From: Propionibacteriaceae bacterium
Lineage (GTDB): Bacteria; Actinomycetota; Actinomycetes; Propionibacteriales; Propionibacteriaceae
Length of the DNA stretch: 64,000 bases
Direction: 5' to 3'
NCBI GenBank assembly: GCA_031261455.1
Contig: JAISJP010000019.1
Span: 93,115 to 157,114 of the forward strand
Part shown: piece by piece, positions 51,163 to 60,145 of the stretch
Position numbering within the stretch: position 1 is the first letter of the stretch
How the letters are laid out: each line of letters opens with the position of its first letter
The notes under the pieces: generated by a model
Told to the model about the DNA's origin: nothing
The model's database searches: none
What the model saw: the letters and a program-made list of their open reading frames with translations, nothing else
Translations under genes and position numbers: made by a program

Positions 51163-51258
51163 TGCGCCATCAATCAAACCACGTTCTTGGCTGAATTGCT
51201 CGGTCTCTGATTTCGTGCTGTCGCGCTTGTGGTGTGGTATGACTGCTAGTGTTTGAGC

Positions 51259-52272
51259 GTGAGCAACTTCTTGTTGGACGTTAAGACTGTGGGGTCGGTG
51301 TCTACGGCATACCAGAAGGCGCGGGATGACACGGCGGTGACGCTGGGCGCGTTGGGGTATTCGCCGATTGAGTTGCAGGCTAGTTTTTCGCGACTGGGCA
51401 GGCTGATGGCTATCCCCAAGTTGAATATCCGGTTGGGACGGTTGGGGCCCAGCGACTTGTTGTTGACGCAGCATCCGCTGAACTCGCGAGCGTTTTATGC
51501 CACGCTGTCGGGCGGAGCGCGGGGGCGCGGGTATACCAATGTTTTGCTAGTACACGACATTGACTACCTGCGTTATGGGTATGACGCTGACGCGGGCATC
51601 ACCTTGGCGGAACAGATGGCGTTGCGTGAGGCCGACGGGCTGATCACCCTCACACCAAACATGAGCGAGTATCTGAGCGGAATCGGAGTCTCCCAACCGA
51701 TGACGCAGATGCAGGTGTGGGACTATCTGACGCCGTGCAAGCCACGACCTGCGGCCAACTACAGCGGAACTGCGGTGTATGCAGGCAACCTGAATAAGGC
51801 CGCGTTTCTGCGCCAACTGCCTACTGGGTTGAAGTTGCGCGTCTACGGGCCAGGACGCGAACAAGACCTCAAACAAGCGGTTGACTATGCGGGAGTGTTT
51901 CCGGCGGACGAGCTGCCGGGCCTGCTGGACGGCGACTTTGGCCTCGTCTGGGACGGCGACTCCCCCGACTCCGGCGCGGGCGACTTCGGCACCTACCTGC
52001 GCTACAACGCCCAACATAAGCTGAGCCTCTACCTTGCGGCTGGACTCCCCGTTGCCGTTTGGGACCAAGCAGGCACGGCCAACTTCGTCACCGACAACCA
52101 CGTCGGCTGGGCCATCAAATCCCTAGGCGAGTTCAAGGAGCGTCTCGCAGCCACCACCGAAGCCGAGTACGCCGAGCTGCGCGCCAACGCCGCCAAAGTC
52201 GGTGAGCAGATCCGCTCCGGCCACTTCCTGCGATCAGCAGTCGAGCGCATCACCGAGTTGACCCGCAGTTAG
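51259..52272 (+). CDS. Glycosyltransferase, WbbI/Gtf3-like (probable galactofuranosyltransferase)
   Basis: 337 residues from a GTG at 51259 (a TTG at 51253 is an alternative). GT-B pattern of the WbbI/Gtf3 group: NVLLVHDIDYLRYG, E-x-x-AL-READGLITLTPNMSEYL, MQVWDYLTP, VYAGNLNKAAFLRQL, LRVYGPG, FGLVWDGDSP, HKLSLYLAAGLPVAVW. Members transfer galactofuranose or glucose from UDP donors to surface glycans or glycoproteins. The next gene is a phosphoglycerol transferase-like enzyme on the same strand, which suggests a shared surface polymer. No Shine-Dalgarno is seen. Confidence 0.85.
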   Translation: MSNFLLDVKTVGSVSTAYQKARDDTAVTLGALGYSPIELQASFSRLGRLMAIPKLNIRLGRLGPSDLLLTQHPLNSRAFYATLSGGARGRGYTNVLLVHDIDYLRYGYDADAGITLAEQMALREADGLITLTPNMSEYLSGIGVSQPMTQMQVWDYLTPCKPRPAANYSGTAVYAGNLNKAAFLRQLPTGLKLRVYGPGREQDLKQAVDYAGVFPADELPGLLDGDFGLVWDGDSPDSGAGDFGTYLRYNAQHKLSLYLAAGLPVAVWDQAGTANFVTDNHVGWAIKSLGEFKERLAATTEAEYAELRANAAKVGEQIRSGHFLRSAVERITELTRS

Positions 52273-52544
52273 AACAGGGCCAGGACCGCACTGCCCTAAC
52301 TTGACGCGGGGGCTCCTCCAATCTGCTCCAATCTGCTCGAAGCTGAAAAGCTAGGCCACATGGTCCATCCAACAGCACCAGAGATGCGGCTATTGCGCTC
52401 AGCCTGACGAAATTGCCTACCCACGTCCGGTGGTATATGCCCGCAACGCTACTGTAGACAACATGGTCTACCCACTACAGACAGGATGAACTATGATGTA
52501 GGAGCAGCCTATTTGGCTGTTTTGTCCTACTGGAGTCTCTGACA
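52273..52544 (+). promoter_or_regulatory. Promoter region of the phosphoglycerol-transferase gene with two palindromes
   Basis: GTAGACAACATGGTCTAC (52454-52471) is a perfect-arm palindrome. TATGAT at 52492-52497 is a -10. GTAGGA/TCCTAC (52498-52503 and 52525-52530) with inner CAGCC/GGCTG form a hairpin ending two bases before the Shine-Dalgarno GGAG (52532-52535). The rest of this 272-base spacer holds nothing recognisable. Confidence 0.5.
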
Positions 52545-54602
52545 TTGTTGATACCGCTGTACATCGATCCGGCGACCACTAGTTACATTGTTCAGGTGGT
52601 GGCCGGGTTGGTCATTACGCTGAGCGTTGCGGCAGGAGTGCTGGCGAGTCGAGTGCAGATGTCTGCAGTGACACTGCGGGCGCGAGTGGAGGCGCTGTTT
52701 GCGCGGATACGCCGAAGCAGCAGTAGCAGCGTCGATAGCACCAGCGAAAGCGAAGCCGCAGCGGCAGTTGATGGGACCTACCTCGAAACGGACTACATCG
52801 AACCTGGCGTGGATGACTGCCCCATCGAGCGACCTGGCGTGGTGACTGATCGTCCCAAACGAACGAACACGACAGACGCTACGGGAGCATCGGCGTCTCC
52901 GCCAGGGTACCGCTTGCGACAGCGAGCCATAATGGCGGCACCGGTAGCGGTGGGCATCCCGTTCACGCTCATGGTGTTCGGTATGGTCGACTTGGCCATA
53001 CACAACAACGCGATGCTGCCATTTCTGCTGTCCGAAGTGCTCAACACAATTGTGATTGCCTCCGCGGTGGTGTGTGTGGCCCTATTCGTGGCCCTACTGT
53101 TGCTGCGCGACCTCGCTTTCGACGTCTTTCTGTCGTTGGGCGTTGGGGGACTGATCGCAGTCTACGTTCAGGGCAACTTCCTAAACACTGGGCTTGGCCT
53201 GCTGACGGGCGACCGGGTGGACTGGGACGCCATGCGCTCCGACATGATCGTCAACGTCGCGCTTTGGGGTGCCATTGTGTTGGCTCCGTTGCTGCTGCGC
53301 GTGCTCGCCAAGAAGGTGTGGGTCAAGGTCTGCGTCTTCGTTCCGCTGCTGCTGATCGGCATGCAGGCCGTGGCGCTGGTCGTCAGTGCAACCAGCACGT
53401 CCATGCCGACGGATCACCCGCACACCAGCATCTTGTCGACCAAAGGGCTCTACGAGGTTTCGCCGTCCAAGAACGTCATTGTTATTGTGCTCGACCGCCT
53501 CGACGACGACTTCATTCAAGAGGTGCTGGGCGACGACCCCCAGTTCTTCGACGGGCACTTCAACGACTTCACTCGTTTCACAAACAACATGGGAGTCTAC
53601 AGTCGCACATGGCCAGCAGTCGTCAACATGTTGACCGGCGAGACATACGAATTTGATCGACCTGGGCGCGCGTGGACGAGTGACGCTTGGCAGCACGGCA
53701 AGTTTCTGGCTGACATTGAGGACGCCGGGTGGAGCACGTACATGTTCGGCGAGCAGGGGTACATCTACTGGGACGCTAGTGACCTGGCTGGCAAGGTGGC
53801 CAACGTCGCGCCCACCGACAACCGTGAACTCGACCAGACCATCGCGTTTCGCCAACTGCTAAAGCTCTCCCTGTTCCGACATGCGCCACTGGTGGCAAAG
53901 CCGAGACTCCACATGGCCACGTCCGCATTTGAGGCTGCGGTCAACGTCGAACCTGAGGACGGGGTCACCAAGTACCGCAGCGCCGACCATCCTATGCATG
54001 CGCAGCTCATGAACGCTGGGCTGTCGCTGGAACGCAGCAACAAGTCGCGGTTCACCTACATTCACCTAGACGGCACCCATGAACCATTCACTTGGGGTCC
54101 ACACATGGAGCAGATCGACGAGAGCCAAGGCAACCAGCTCTGGCAGACTCGCGCCGCGTTCAACATCGTCTTCGATTACTTGGAGTCGCTGAAACACTTG
54201 GGCACCTATGATGACGCCACCATCATCGTCACTGGAGACCACGGTTGGAGCCACGACGAAGACCTGACCGAGCCAGTCACCGTCGGGCTGTTCGTGAAGC
54301 CGGCTGGAACCTCGAGTTCTGGACATCGGATGGCAACCAACAACGCCCCAACCACGCCCGCAAATCTGCGCGCCACCGTTATCTCCGCCGTTGGTCTCGA
54401 CAATATGGCGCTCGGCTACGGACCAACCTACTTTCAGGCGAAGCTCAACATGAATTCGGTGCGCATCTTCAATCAGCGCAGCGGTTATTGGGGTGGCACC
54501 ATCCCCGAGACCCTGATCTACGAGGTGAGGGGCGACGCCAAATACTGGCAGAATTGGCGCCTGCTAGAGCGAGTCCCCAACGTCTACGACGAATACAGTT
54601 AG
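52545..54602 (+). CDS. LTA-synthase-like sulfatase-fold phosphoglycerol transferase, membrane-anchored
   Basis: 685 residues from a TTG with GGAG nine bases upstream. The start YIDPATTSYIVQVVAGLVI is the typical first helix of actinobacterial phosphoglycerol transferases. A Ser/Glu linker and four or five further TM helices follow (about residues 135-280). The extracytoplasmic catalytic domain begins near residue 308 with KNVIVIVLDRLDDDF. The likely nucleophile Thr is in YSRTWPAVVNMLTG (about 354), and metal ligands are in ATIIVTGDHGWSHDED (about 560). By family it moves glycerol-phosphate from phosphatidylglycerol to a glycan or polymer. It converges with the YidC fusion gene. Confidence 0.85.
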   Translation: MLIPLYIDPATTSYIVQVVAGLVITLSVAAGVLASRVQMSAVTLRARVEALFARIRRSSSSSVDSTSESEAAAAVDGTYLETDYIEPGVDDCPIERPGVVTDRPKRTNTTDATGASASPPGYRLRQRAIMAAPVAVGIPFTLMVFGMVDLAIHNNAMLPFLLSEVLNTIVIASAVVCVALFVALLLLRDLAFDVFLSLGVGGLIAVYVQGNFLNTGLGLLTGDRVDWDAMRSDMIVNVALWGAIVLAPLLLRVLAKKVWVKVCVFVPLLLIGMQAVALVVSATSTSMPTDHPHTSILSTKGLYEVSPSKNVIVIVLDRLDDDFIQEVLGDDPQFFDGHFNDFTRFTNNMGVYSRTWPAVVNMLTGETYEFDRPGRAWTSDAWQHGKFLADIEDAGWSTYMFGEQGYIYWDASDLAGKVANVAPTDNRELDQTIAFRQLLKLSLFRHAPLVAKPRLHMATSAFEAAVNVEPEDGVTKYRSADHPMHAQLMNAGLSLERSNKSRFTYIHLDGTHEPFTWGPHMEQIDESQGNQLWQTRAAFNIVFDYLESLKHLGTYDDATIIVTGDHGWSHDEDLTEPVTVGLFVKPAGTSSSGHRMATNNAPTTPANLRATVISAVGLDNMALGYGPTYFQAKLNMNSVRIFNQRSGYWGGTIPETLIYEVRGDAKYWQNWRLLERVPNVYDEYS

Positions 54603-54650
54603 CCCCTGCTGGTTTGCAGGCACAGCCACCTCTACCCCCTCTGCGACCTC

Positions 54651-54738
54651 ACGTCATTCTTGCGCGAAGCGGCAGAATCCACCCGACCATGGATACGGAT
54701 ACTGCGACTTTGCTGCGCTCGCGCAGCATGACCGAAGA
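54651..54738. repeat. Dispersed palindromic repeats between convergent genes
   Basis: GTCATTCTTGCGCGAAGC then GGCAGAATCC, and a second unit ATACTGCGACTTTGCTGCGC with TCGCGCAGCATGACC. Both fit the family seen elsewhere. They fill the spacer between the sulfatase-fold gene and the YidC fusion gene and could terminate both. Confidence 0.65.
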
Positions 54739-56826
54739 CTAGCGCTTGGAGCGACGGATATCTGCTAGCGCGGCAAGAATGTACTGGCCCGATGCTTCAC
54801 CACTGGTGCCAATGTTGAAGATGTTTTCTGTCATCACCTGCGTGACTGTATCGTTCCAATTGGCTTGGTCTGCCAGCAACTCGTCTGCAATGTCACCCAC
54901 ACGAGCAAGCTCATCCATGTCAACCGAGACGCCAACCTCGTCGCGCATCAGGATCTCGCGCGGAACGGCCTCAATGCGCTGATAGTTGTGATTCATCACC
55001 TTCAGCGGAGTGTTGATGAAGATGGACGGCTTCTTGGTGGCGTACGAAAACTCCGTCGCAATGGACGACCAGTCGGTGATAACGATGTCGGACGTGTAGA
55101 CCGTGGAGTTGGAGGAGAAGTCCAACTGAAACTCCAGACGGTCCGCGGGCGCATCGGCGAATCGGTTGACGATGGCATCCATGCGGTTGGAGAATCGCTT
55201 GACGTACTCGGGGTGTGGACGCACGATCACCTTGTAGCCATGGTCGAGCAGGGAGTCAATCACCTCGTCAACGCCCTCGTCGAGCAGGTTCTCAGCTTGC
55301 CACGACGGTGCGATAAGGACGGACTTCGGGTCATTCTCTGGCATCTCTTCATCGGCAACCCGCTCCAAAATGTTGTCCAACAACCCAAACCCGGTGCGCA
55401 CAAGGCGCTTCTCGGGGAGGTCATAAACCTCCTCGGTCTGGCGCACCTCTTCGATATGATTGGGTCCGTAGCAGAATACCGTGTCAAACGAGTCAACTGC
55501 TCCCTCCGGCAGCGCCAGATGGAAGCTGCCCATGCCATGGTCCGTGTAGACGTACTCAATGTCCTTGCGCACCAGTGAGCGCTTGATGTGGTACTTCTCT
55601 AGGCACGGCGTGGTCATGACGACCATATCGACGTCGAGTTTCATCATGAACGAGATGAAAGCGGTGGGGCCGACGTAGTAGCACTTGAGCTTCGGATTGG
55701 CTTCGGCCACTGCAAAAACCTGATCGTTTGGATCATTGGTGACGTAGTGAATGACGACGTCTGAGTTGGCCAACAACCACGAGATCATGCGCTCGTAGTA
55801 CTTGTAGTAACCACTGCCCTCAGAGTAGAACATCAGTTGCTTGCCCGACACCGAATTGAAACGTTTGATATCGGCCGTCTCGCGCTTGTGTAGTTCTCTC
55901 TTGCGCGCACGCTGGGCCACCTTCTGTTCACGCGTCAACACCGGCTTGATGTCAATCAACGAGTAGTCGATGTACTTTCCCGGTGGCAGTATCAGATTGG
56001 ACACCCACACTACTGCGATGGACAGCAGGTTGCCCGCAGTCCAGTACAGCCCCAAACCGCAGGGCAGTACAAACGCAAAGTAGCCGGAGAAGGCGACCAG
56101 GAAGATCGTCGTCCCCCACTTCGACACGTTGCCTTGCGTGACAGACAGCACGTAGTACTTGTTCTGGTACAGACACAACGCCAGCGCGGACAGTGCGGAC
56201 AGGATCGGGTAGATAATGCTGAACGATCCAAACGACGGCACGGACGCCAAGTCGATGCCGAGGAATTGTAGGTTGACGGCCTGCATCTGGGCGAGAATGC
56301 CGGAGCCGTCAGGGGTAGACGCCAGCACGCCCGACAGAACGTCAGGAGTGTTGTGTGCCGTCTCCAGCACGGCCAGTTGTGCGCCCGAACCCAGCTCGTC
56401 CACAGAGATTCCCCGGAACTGCGACACAGCAGCAACCAAAGAGTCATTCAGATCGGCACCAAAGTGCAGCAAGTGCTGCAGAGGATTGTAGATGACGTTG
56501 ATCAGCCCGAGAATGATGGGGATCTGGATCAACATCGGCAGAATACTGATCCAGTTGGAGTAGTGCTCCTGCGAGTAGAGTTTCTTCTGTTCCTCCATCA
56601 ACTGCGCATTGTTGCCCTCATAGCGACGCTTGAGGTCCTCAAGCCGCGGAGTCAACCGGACCATCGTGATGGCGTTCTTCTGTGCGAGAAGCGACAGCGG
56701 CAACAACACCACCTTCACAGCAACGGTAAACAGCAACACCGCCACGCCCAGATTGTCCACCAGCAGATAGCACCCGTAAAACAGGTAGCCAAGTGGCACA
56801 CCGAGCAGTACATTGATCACCTTCAT
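54739..56826 (-). CDS. Fusion of YidC/Oxa1 membrane insertase and CDP-glycerol glycerophosphotransferase
   Basis: 695 residues. Residues 1 to about 285 are a complete Oxa1/YidC domain: first core TM with VAVKVVLLPLSLLAQKNA (Lys38 where an Arg is usual in the hydrophilic groove), the cytoplasmic helical hairpin (RLTPRLEDLKRRYEGN, LMEEQKKLYSQEHYSN), ILPMLIQIPIILGLINVIYN, and three further TM segments, the last ending LPPGKYIDYS. A basic, charged linker follows (LTREQKVAQRARKRELHKRE). Residues about 330-690 are a Glyphos_transf (TagF/TagB) domain: YVYTDHGMGSFH (about 429), IVRPHPEYVKRF (about 535), DIVITDWSSIATEFSYATKK (about 583). It would transfer glycerol-phosphate from CDP-glycerol at the membrane. 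It lies 52 bases after murJ. The combination is unusual and its function unknown. Confidence 0.92.
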   Translation of the reverse strand: MKVINVLLGVPLGYLFYGCYLLVDNLGVAVLLFTVAVKVVLLPLSLLAQKNAITMVRLTPRLEDLKRRYEGNNAQLMEEQKKLYSQEHYSNWISILPMLIQIPIILGLINVIYNPLQHLLHFGADLNDSLVAAVSQFRGISVDELGSGAQLAVLETAHNTPDVLSGVLASTPDGSGILAQMQAVNLQFLGIDLASVPSFGSFSIIYPILSALSALALCLYQNKYYVLSVTQGNVSKWGTTIFLVAFSGYFAFVLPCGLGLYWTAGNLLSIAVVWVSNLILPPGKYIDYSLIDIKPVLTREQKVAQRARKRELHKRETADIKRFNSVSGKQLMFYSEGSGYYKYYERMISWLLANSDVVIHYVTNDPNDQVFAVAEANPKLKCYYVGPTAFISFMMKLDVDMVVMTTPCLEKYHIKRSLVRKDIEYVYTDHGMGSFHLALPEGAVDSFDTVFCYGPNHIEEVRQTEEVYDLPEKRLVRTGFGLLDNILERVADEEMPENDPKSVLIAPSWQAENLLDEGVDEVIDSLLDHGYKVIVRPHPEYVKRFSNRMDAIVNRFADAPADRLEFQLDFSSNSTVYTSDIVITDWSSIATEFSYATKKPSIFINTPLKVMNHNYQRIEAVPREILMRDEVGVSVDMDELARVGDIADELLADQANWNDTVTQVMTENIFNIGTSGEASGQYILAALADIRRSKR

Positions 56827-56877
56827 ACAACAGCACCCAACCCCAACAACACAAGCAGCAACACAGTGTCACTAATA

Positions 56878-58680
56878 CTACGCCGTGCGCCCCAAGACCT
56901 TGGAGACCGTGGCTTCCACGGGATCAGTCAACTGATCTAGACGTAAGAGTTTTGCGGCCACCCAGAGGACGGCGCAGAAGGCGATGCCACCCGCTGCGCA
57001 ACCGACGAAGGCCATCAGACGGGACGAGTTGGCATCCAGTATGTAGGTGAGCGTCCAGGCGGAGACGCCAGCGATAGTGCCTGCAAGGCCAAGCTTCAGC
57101 CAGAGGGCGGTGACCGGGCCCATGCCGATGGCACCGATGTCGCGGCGCAGCATCCAGAGCCAGATGCCGCCCAACAGCAGCGCGGCGACGGTCTGACCAG
57201 CGGCTATAGTAGCCGCAGCCCAGGCAGCCTTGACGACATAGACCGCAGCGAGAGCGAAGGCCACCCGGATTGCAACCTGTCCACAGGAGAACGCGAAGGT
57301 CACCGGACCGTTCTGTTGCGCAAAGTAGTAGCGGTCTTTGAGGTTTGAGATGGCCAGCGGCACCATGCCCACGGTGTATGCCACCAACACCCACCACAGG
57401 GCGTGAGTCTCCACCGGGCTCAGGCCACAAACCAACGTCAACAGGGGTTCGCCGATGGCGATCAGGGCCGCAGACGCCGGGATCACCCACACCATGGGCA
57501 GCGTGAGACACTCCTGCAGGCTCGTCTTGATCTTGGGAACGTCCTCCTCGGCAAACGCCTTGGACAAGGCCGGGAACGTGGCCGTCAGTACGGATGTGGT
57601 GATGACGGAGTGTGGCAGCACCGCAAAAAGGAACGCGTACGAGCTGCCTTGCAGCCCGATCACGTCTGCCTCGCCACCGCGAGCCGCAGACGTAGCCCAG
57701 TTGATCACCATGCTCATAACCGGACTGAGCAGCACACCAGCGAATGTCCATGCGGACATCTTGGTGACTGCGCCGAAACCGTAGCCGCGCCAACCGAACC
57801 TCGGGTGGAAACGGAAACCGTCCCGATACAACGCCACGATCAACACCGCTGCTTGCGCCCCAATGCCGAGCGTCACTGAGCCGCCAAGCACCAACATCAT
57901 CGTCAGTGACCAGACAGCCGGGTCGGGCTGGTAGCCCCACAGCAGGTAGAAGATGCCGAAACCGGCGATCTGCATGACGTTTGCCAACGCCGGTGCCCAC
58001 GCGAATGAACGGAAGTGTCCACGCACGTTCAGCACCTGCGTCAACACAGAAAACAGCCCGTAGAACGCCAACTGGGGCATGCATATATAGCCCAGCAGCA
58101 CTGCTAGGTGGATCAGGCCGGGCTTTGCTAGGTCGGCGTTATCGGCGACCGCGATGTTGGTGAGCCACGGCACTAACACCATCGCCAGCACGGTGAAAGC
58201 CCCGATGACAAGCAGCAACAGCGTGATCAGTCGATTGATGAAGTCCTCGCCCCCGTCGGCCTGTTTGGCCGCGCGGGTGATCTGCGGGATGAACACTGCC
58301 GCAATCGCGCCGGTGGACAGCAGCACAAAGATGGTCTGCGGCAGCGTGTTTGCCACCTCGAAAGCGTCCGCCGCGTTCGACTGCTGCACCGCGAGCGCCA
58401 GCATCATCACCCGCACAAATCCGAGCAGCCGCGACGCCAACGTGCCCACAGCCATGTCGAAAGTGTTCTTGCCCACCTTGGCAAGACGCGCCTCACTCGC
58501 GTCCGCGTCAGAGACAATCTCGACGTCGTCTTCCGAGAGGGTTGCGGAACCTGCGACTTCGGACAGGATGACGGGTGGTGGACCCGAGATGATGGAGGGA
58601 GAGTCGATGGTGGCGTCAGCAGGGCGCGCCTCACTCGCGTCCCCCGTCGGGACGCTAGCGCCTACCTGCTCGTCTGACAC
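56878..58680 (-). CDS. MurJ/MviN-family lipid flippase
   Basis: 600 residues, MOP superfamily. A 70-residue acidic cytoplasmic N-terminus is followed by about 13-14 TM helices. Family features: ASRLLGFVRVMMLALAV, NTLPQTIFVLLSTGAIAAVFIPQI, MLVLGGSVTLGIGAQAAVL, GSSYAFLFAVLPHSVITTSV, ATFPALSKAFAEED and LSNLKDRYYFAQQ-like loop. It flips lipid-linked glycan precursors such as lipid II. It starts eight bases after lysC and precedes the YidC fusion, so it may serve a dedicated surface polymer; it could equally be the cell's only MurJ. Confidence 0.88.
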   Translation of the reverse strand: MSDEQVGASVPTGDASEARPADATIDSPSIISGPPPVILSEVAGSATLSEDDVEIVSDADASEARLAKVGKNTFDMAVGTLASRLLGFVRVMMLALAVQQSNAADAFEVANTLPQTIFVLLSTGAIAAVFIPQITRAAKQADGGEDFINRLITLLLLVIGAFTVLAMVLVPWLTNIAVADNADLAKPGLIHLAVLLGYICMPQLAFYGLFSVLTQVLNVRGHFRSFAWAPALANVMQIAGFGIFYLLWGYQPDPAVWSLTMMLVLGGSVTLGIGAQAAVLIVALYRDGFRFHPRFGWRGYGFGAVTKMSAWTFAGVLLSPVMSMVINWATSAARGGEADVIGLQGSSYAFLFAVLPHSVITTSVLTATFPALSKAFAEEDVPKIKTSLQECLTLPMVWVIPASAALIAIGEPLLTLVCGLSPVETHALWWVLVAYTVGMVPLAISNLKDRYYFAQQNGPVTFAFSCGQVAIRVAFALAAVYVVKAAWAAATIAAGQTVAALLLGGIWLWMLRRDIGAIGMGPVTALWLKLGLAGTIAGVSAWTLTYILDANSSRLMAFVGCAAGGIAFCAVLWVAAKLLRLDQLTDPVEATVSKVLGRTA

Positions 58681-58687
58681 GCTCCGC

Positions 58688-59962
58688 CTAGCGACCGGTA
58701 CCGGCGTAGACGACGGCCACGTCTTCGGCGTCCAGGCCGAACGCGGTATGCGCGGCGCGGACGGCGGCCTTCACGTCATCCACAGCCACAACCACACTGA
58801 TGCGAATCTCCGACGTGGAGATCATGTCGATGTTTACTCCCGCCTCGGCCAGCGCGTCGAAGAAACTTGCAGTCACACCAGGATGAGAACGCATGCCAAC
58901 ACCGACGATGCTGACCTTGCCAACGGCGTCGTTGACAACGATGTTCTCAAAACCGATCTCGGCCTTGGCTAAGTTTAACGCGTCCACAGCCCGTTCCCGC
59001 TCGCCCATCGGGGCGGTGAACGAGATGTCCGTGCGACCCTCTCCAACGGAGATGTTCTGCACAATCATGTCCACGTTGATGTTCTTGGCGGCGATCACGC
59101 GGAACAGTTTTGCGGCGCGACCGATCTGGTCGGGCACTCCCACCACCGTCACCTTGGCTTCGGACGTGTCGTGAGCCACCCCACTGATCACTGCCTGCTC
59201 CATATTGCCACCTTCCGCTTCAATGACTGACTGATCAACAACCCAAGTTCCGGGCTTGTACGAGAACGACGAGCGCACATGAATCGGCACCGTCTCGGCC
59301 CGCGCGTACTCGACGCAGCGCAGATGCAGCACCTTCGCGCCACTCGCCGCCAACTCCAGCATCTCTTCGTAGCTGATCCGGGGGATCTGACGCGCGGCGG
59401 GGACGACGCGCGGGTCGGCGGTGAAGATGCCGTCCACGTCCGTGTAGATTTCACAGAAGTCCGCACCGATGGCTGCAGCGAGCGCGACAGCGGTGGTGTC
59501 GGACGCCCCACGCCCCAACGTGGTGATGTCTTTTGTCTCGCGGGCCACGCCCTGGAACCCGGCCACGATGGCAACGTCACCCTCGCTCATGGCGTCGATG
59601 ACGCGCTGCGGGGTGATGTCCAAGATGCGGGCGTCCCCATGCTGATTTGTGGTGATGACTCCAGCCTGACTACCGGTGTAGCTGCTCGCGGCCACGCCAA
59701 GATCGGTGAGCGCCATCGCTAGCAGGGCGGCGGATTGGCGCTCGCCGGTGGTGAGCAGCATGTCGAGTTCGCGGGCGTTCGGCTTGGGGGACACGCGATG
59801 CGCCAACTCCAACAGCTCGTCGGTGGTGTCACCCATGGCGGAGATGACGATCATCACCTCATGCCCGTCGGCCCGAGTATCGGCGATGCGCCTAGCCACG
59901 CGCTTGATCGACTCGGCGTCCGCAACGCTCGATCCACCAAATTTCTGGACAATGCGACTCAA
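58688..59962 (-). CDS. lysC: Aspartate kinase
   Basis: 424 residues from the TTG at 59962, which has GGGAGAGG nine bases upstream and matches the usual N-terminus SRIVQKFGGSSVADAESI. The open frame extends to 60046 but those codons are not protein-like. Kinase motifs TTGERQSAALLAMAL, GRGASDTTAVALAAAIGADF and ADPRVVPAARQIPRIS are present, followed by paired ACT domains. It phosphorylates aspartate for lysine, threonine and methionine synthesis. asd is not next to it; murJ is. Confidence 0.94.
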   Translation of the reverse strand: MSRIVQKFGGSSVADAESIKRVARRIADTRADGHEVMIVISAMGDTTDELLELAHRVSPKPNARELDMLLTTGERQSAALLAMALTDLGVAASSYTGSQAGVITTNQHGDARILDITPQRVIDAMSEGDVAIVAGFQGVARETKDITTLGRGASDTTAVALAAAIGADFCEIYTDVDGIFTADPRVVPAARQIPRISYEEMLELAASGAKVLHLRCVEYARAETVPIHVRSSFSYKPGTWVVDQSVIEAEGGNMEQAVISGVAHDTSEAKVTVVGVPDQIGRAAKLFRVIAAKNINVDMIVQNISVGEGRTDISFTAPMGERERAVDALNLAKAEIGFENIVVNDAVGKVSIVGVGMRSHPGVTASFFDALAEAGVNIDMISTSEIRISVVVAVDDVKAAVRAAHTAFGLDAEDVAVVYAGTGR

Positions 59963-60095
59963 CTGGCTTGCCTCTCCCTTGTGTCCCTTGTGCGTCAGAC
60001 TGAAATCCAAGCTTACGTCATTGGCTGGAGACTTCACCTCCCGCACAGTCGGGCATGAGCGCTTTCGTCACCTCTGGAACAGGGTTGGGGATGCT

Positions 60096-60125
60096 GGATT
60101 CTGCGACTGCGCGCAGAATGACGGG
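60096..60125. repeat. Dispersed palindromic intergenic repeat
   Basis: GGATTCTGCGACTGCGCGCA followed by GAATGACGGG. ATTCTGCG and CGCAGAAT form a perfect eight-pair stem around a short loop. This is the best copy and can serve as consensus. Confidence 0.8.
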
Positions 60126-60145
60126 AAAAGGTGTCGTGCGAACTC

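Noticed and set aside
51163..51474. 104-codon N-terminal extension of the Bcr-type exporter
   Set aside because: The extension is rich in Arg, Gln and His without pattern and overlaps the divergent glycosyltransferase start; the family begins at the ATG at 51162.
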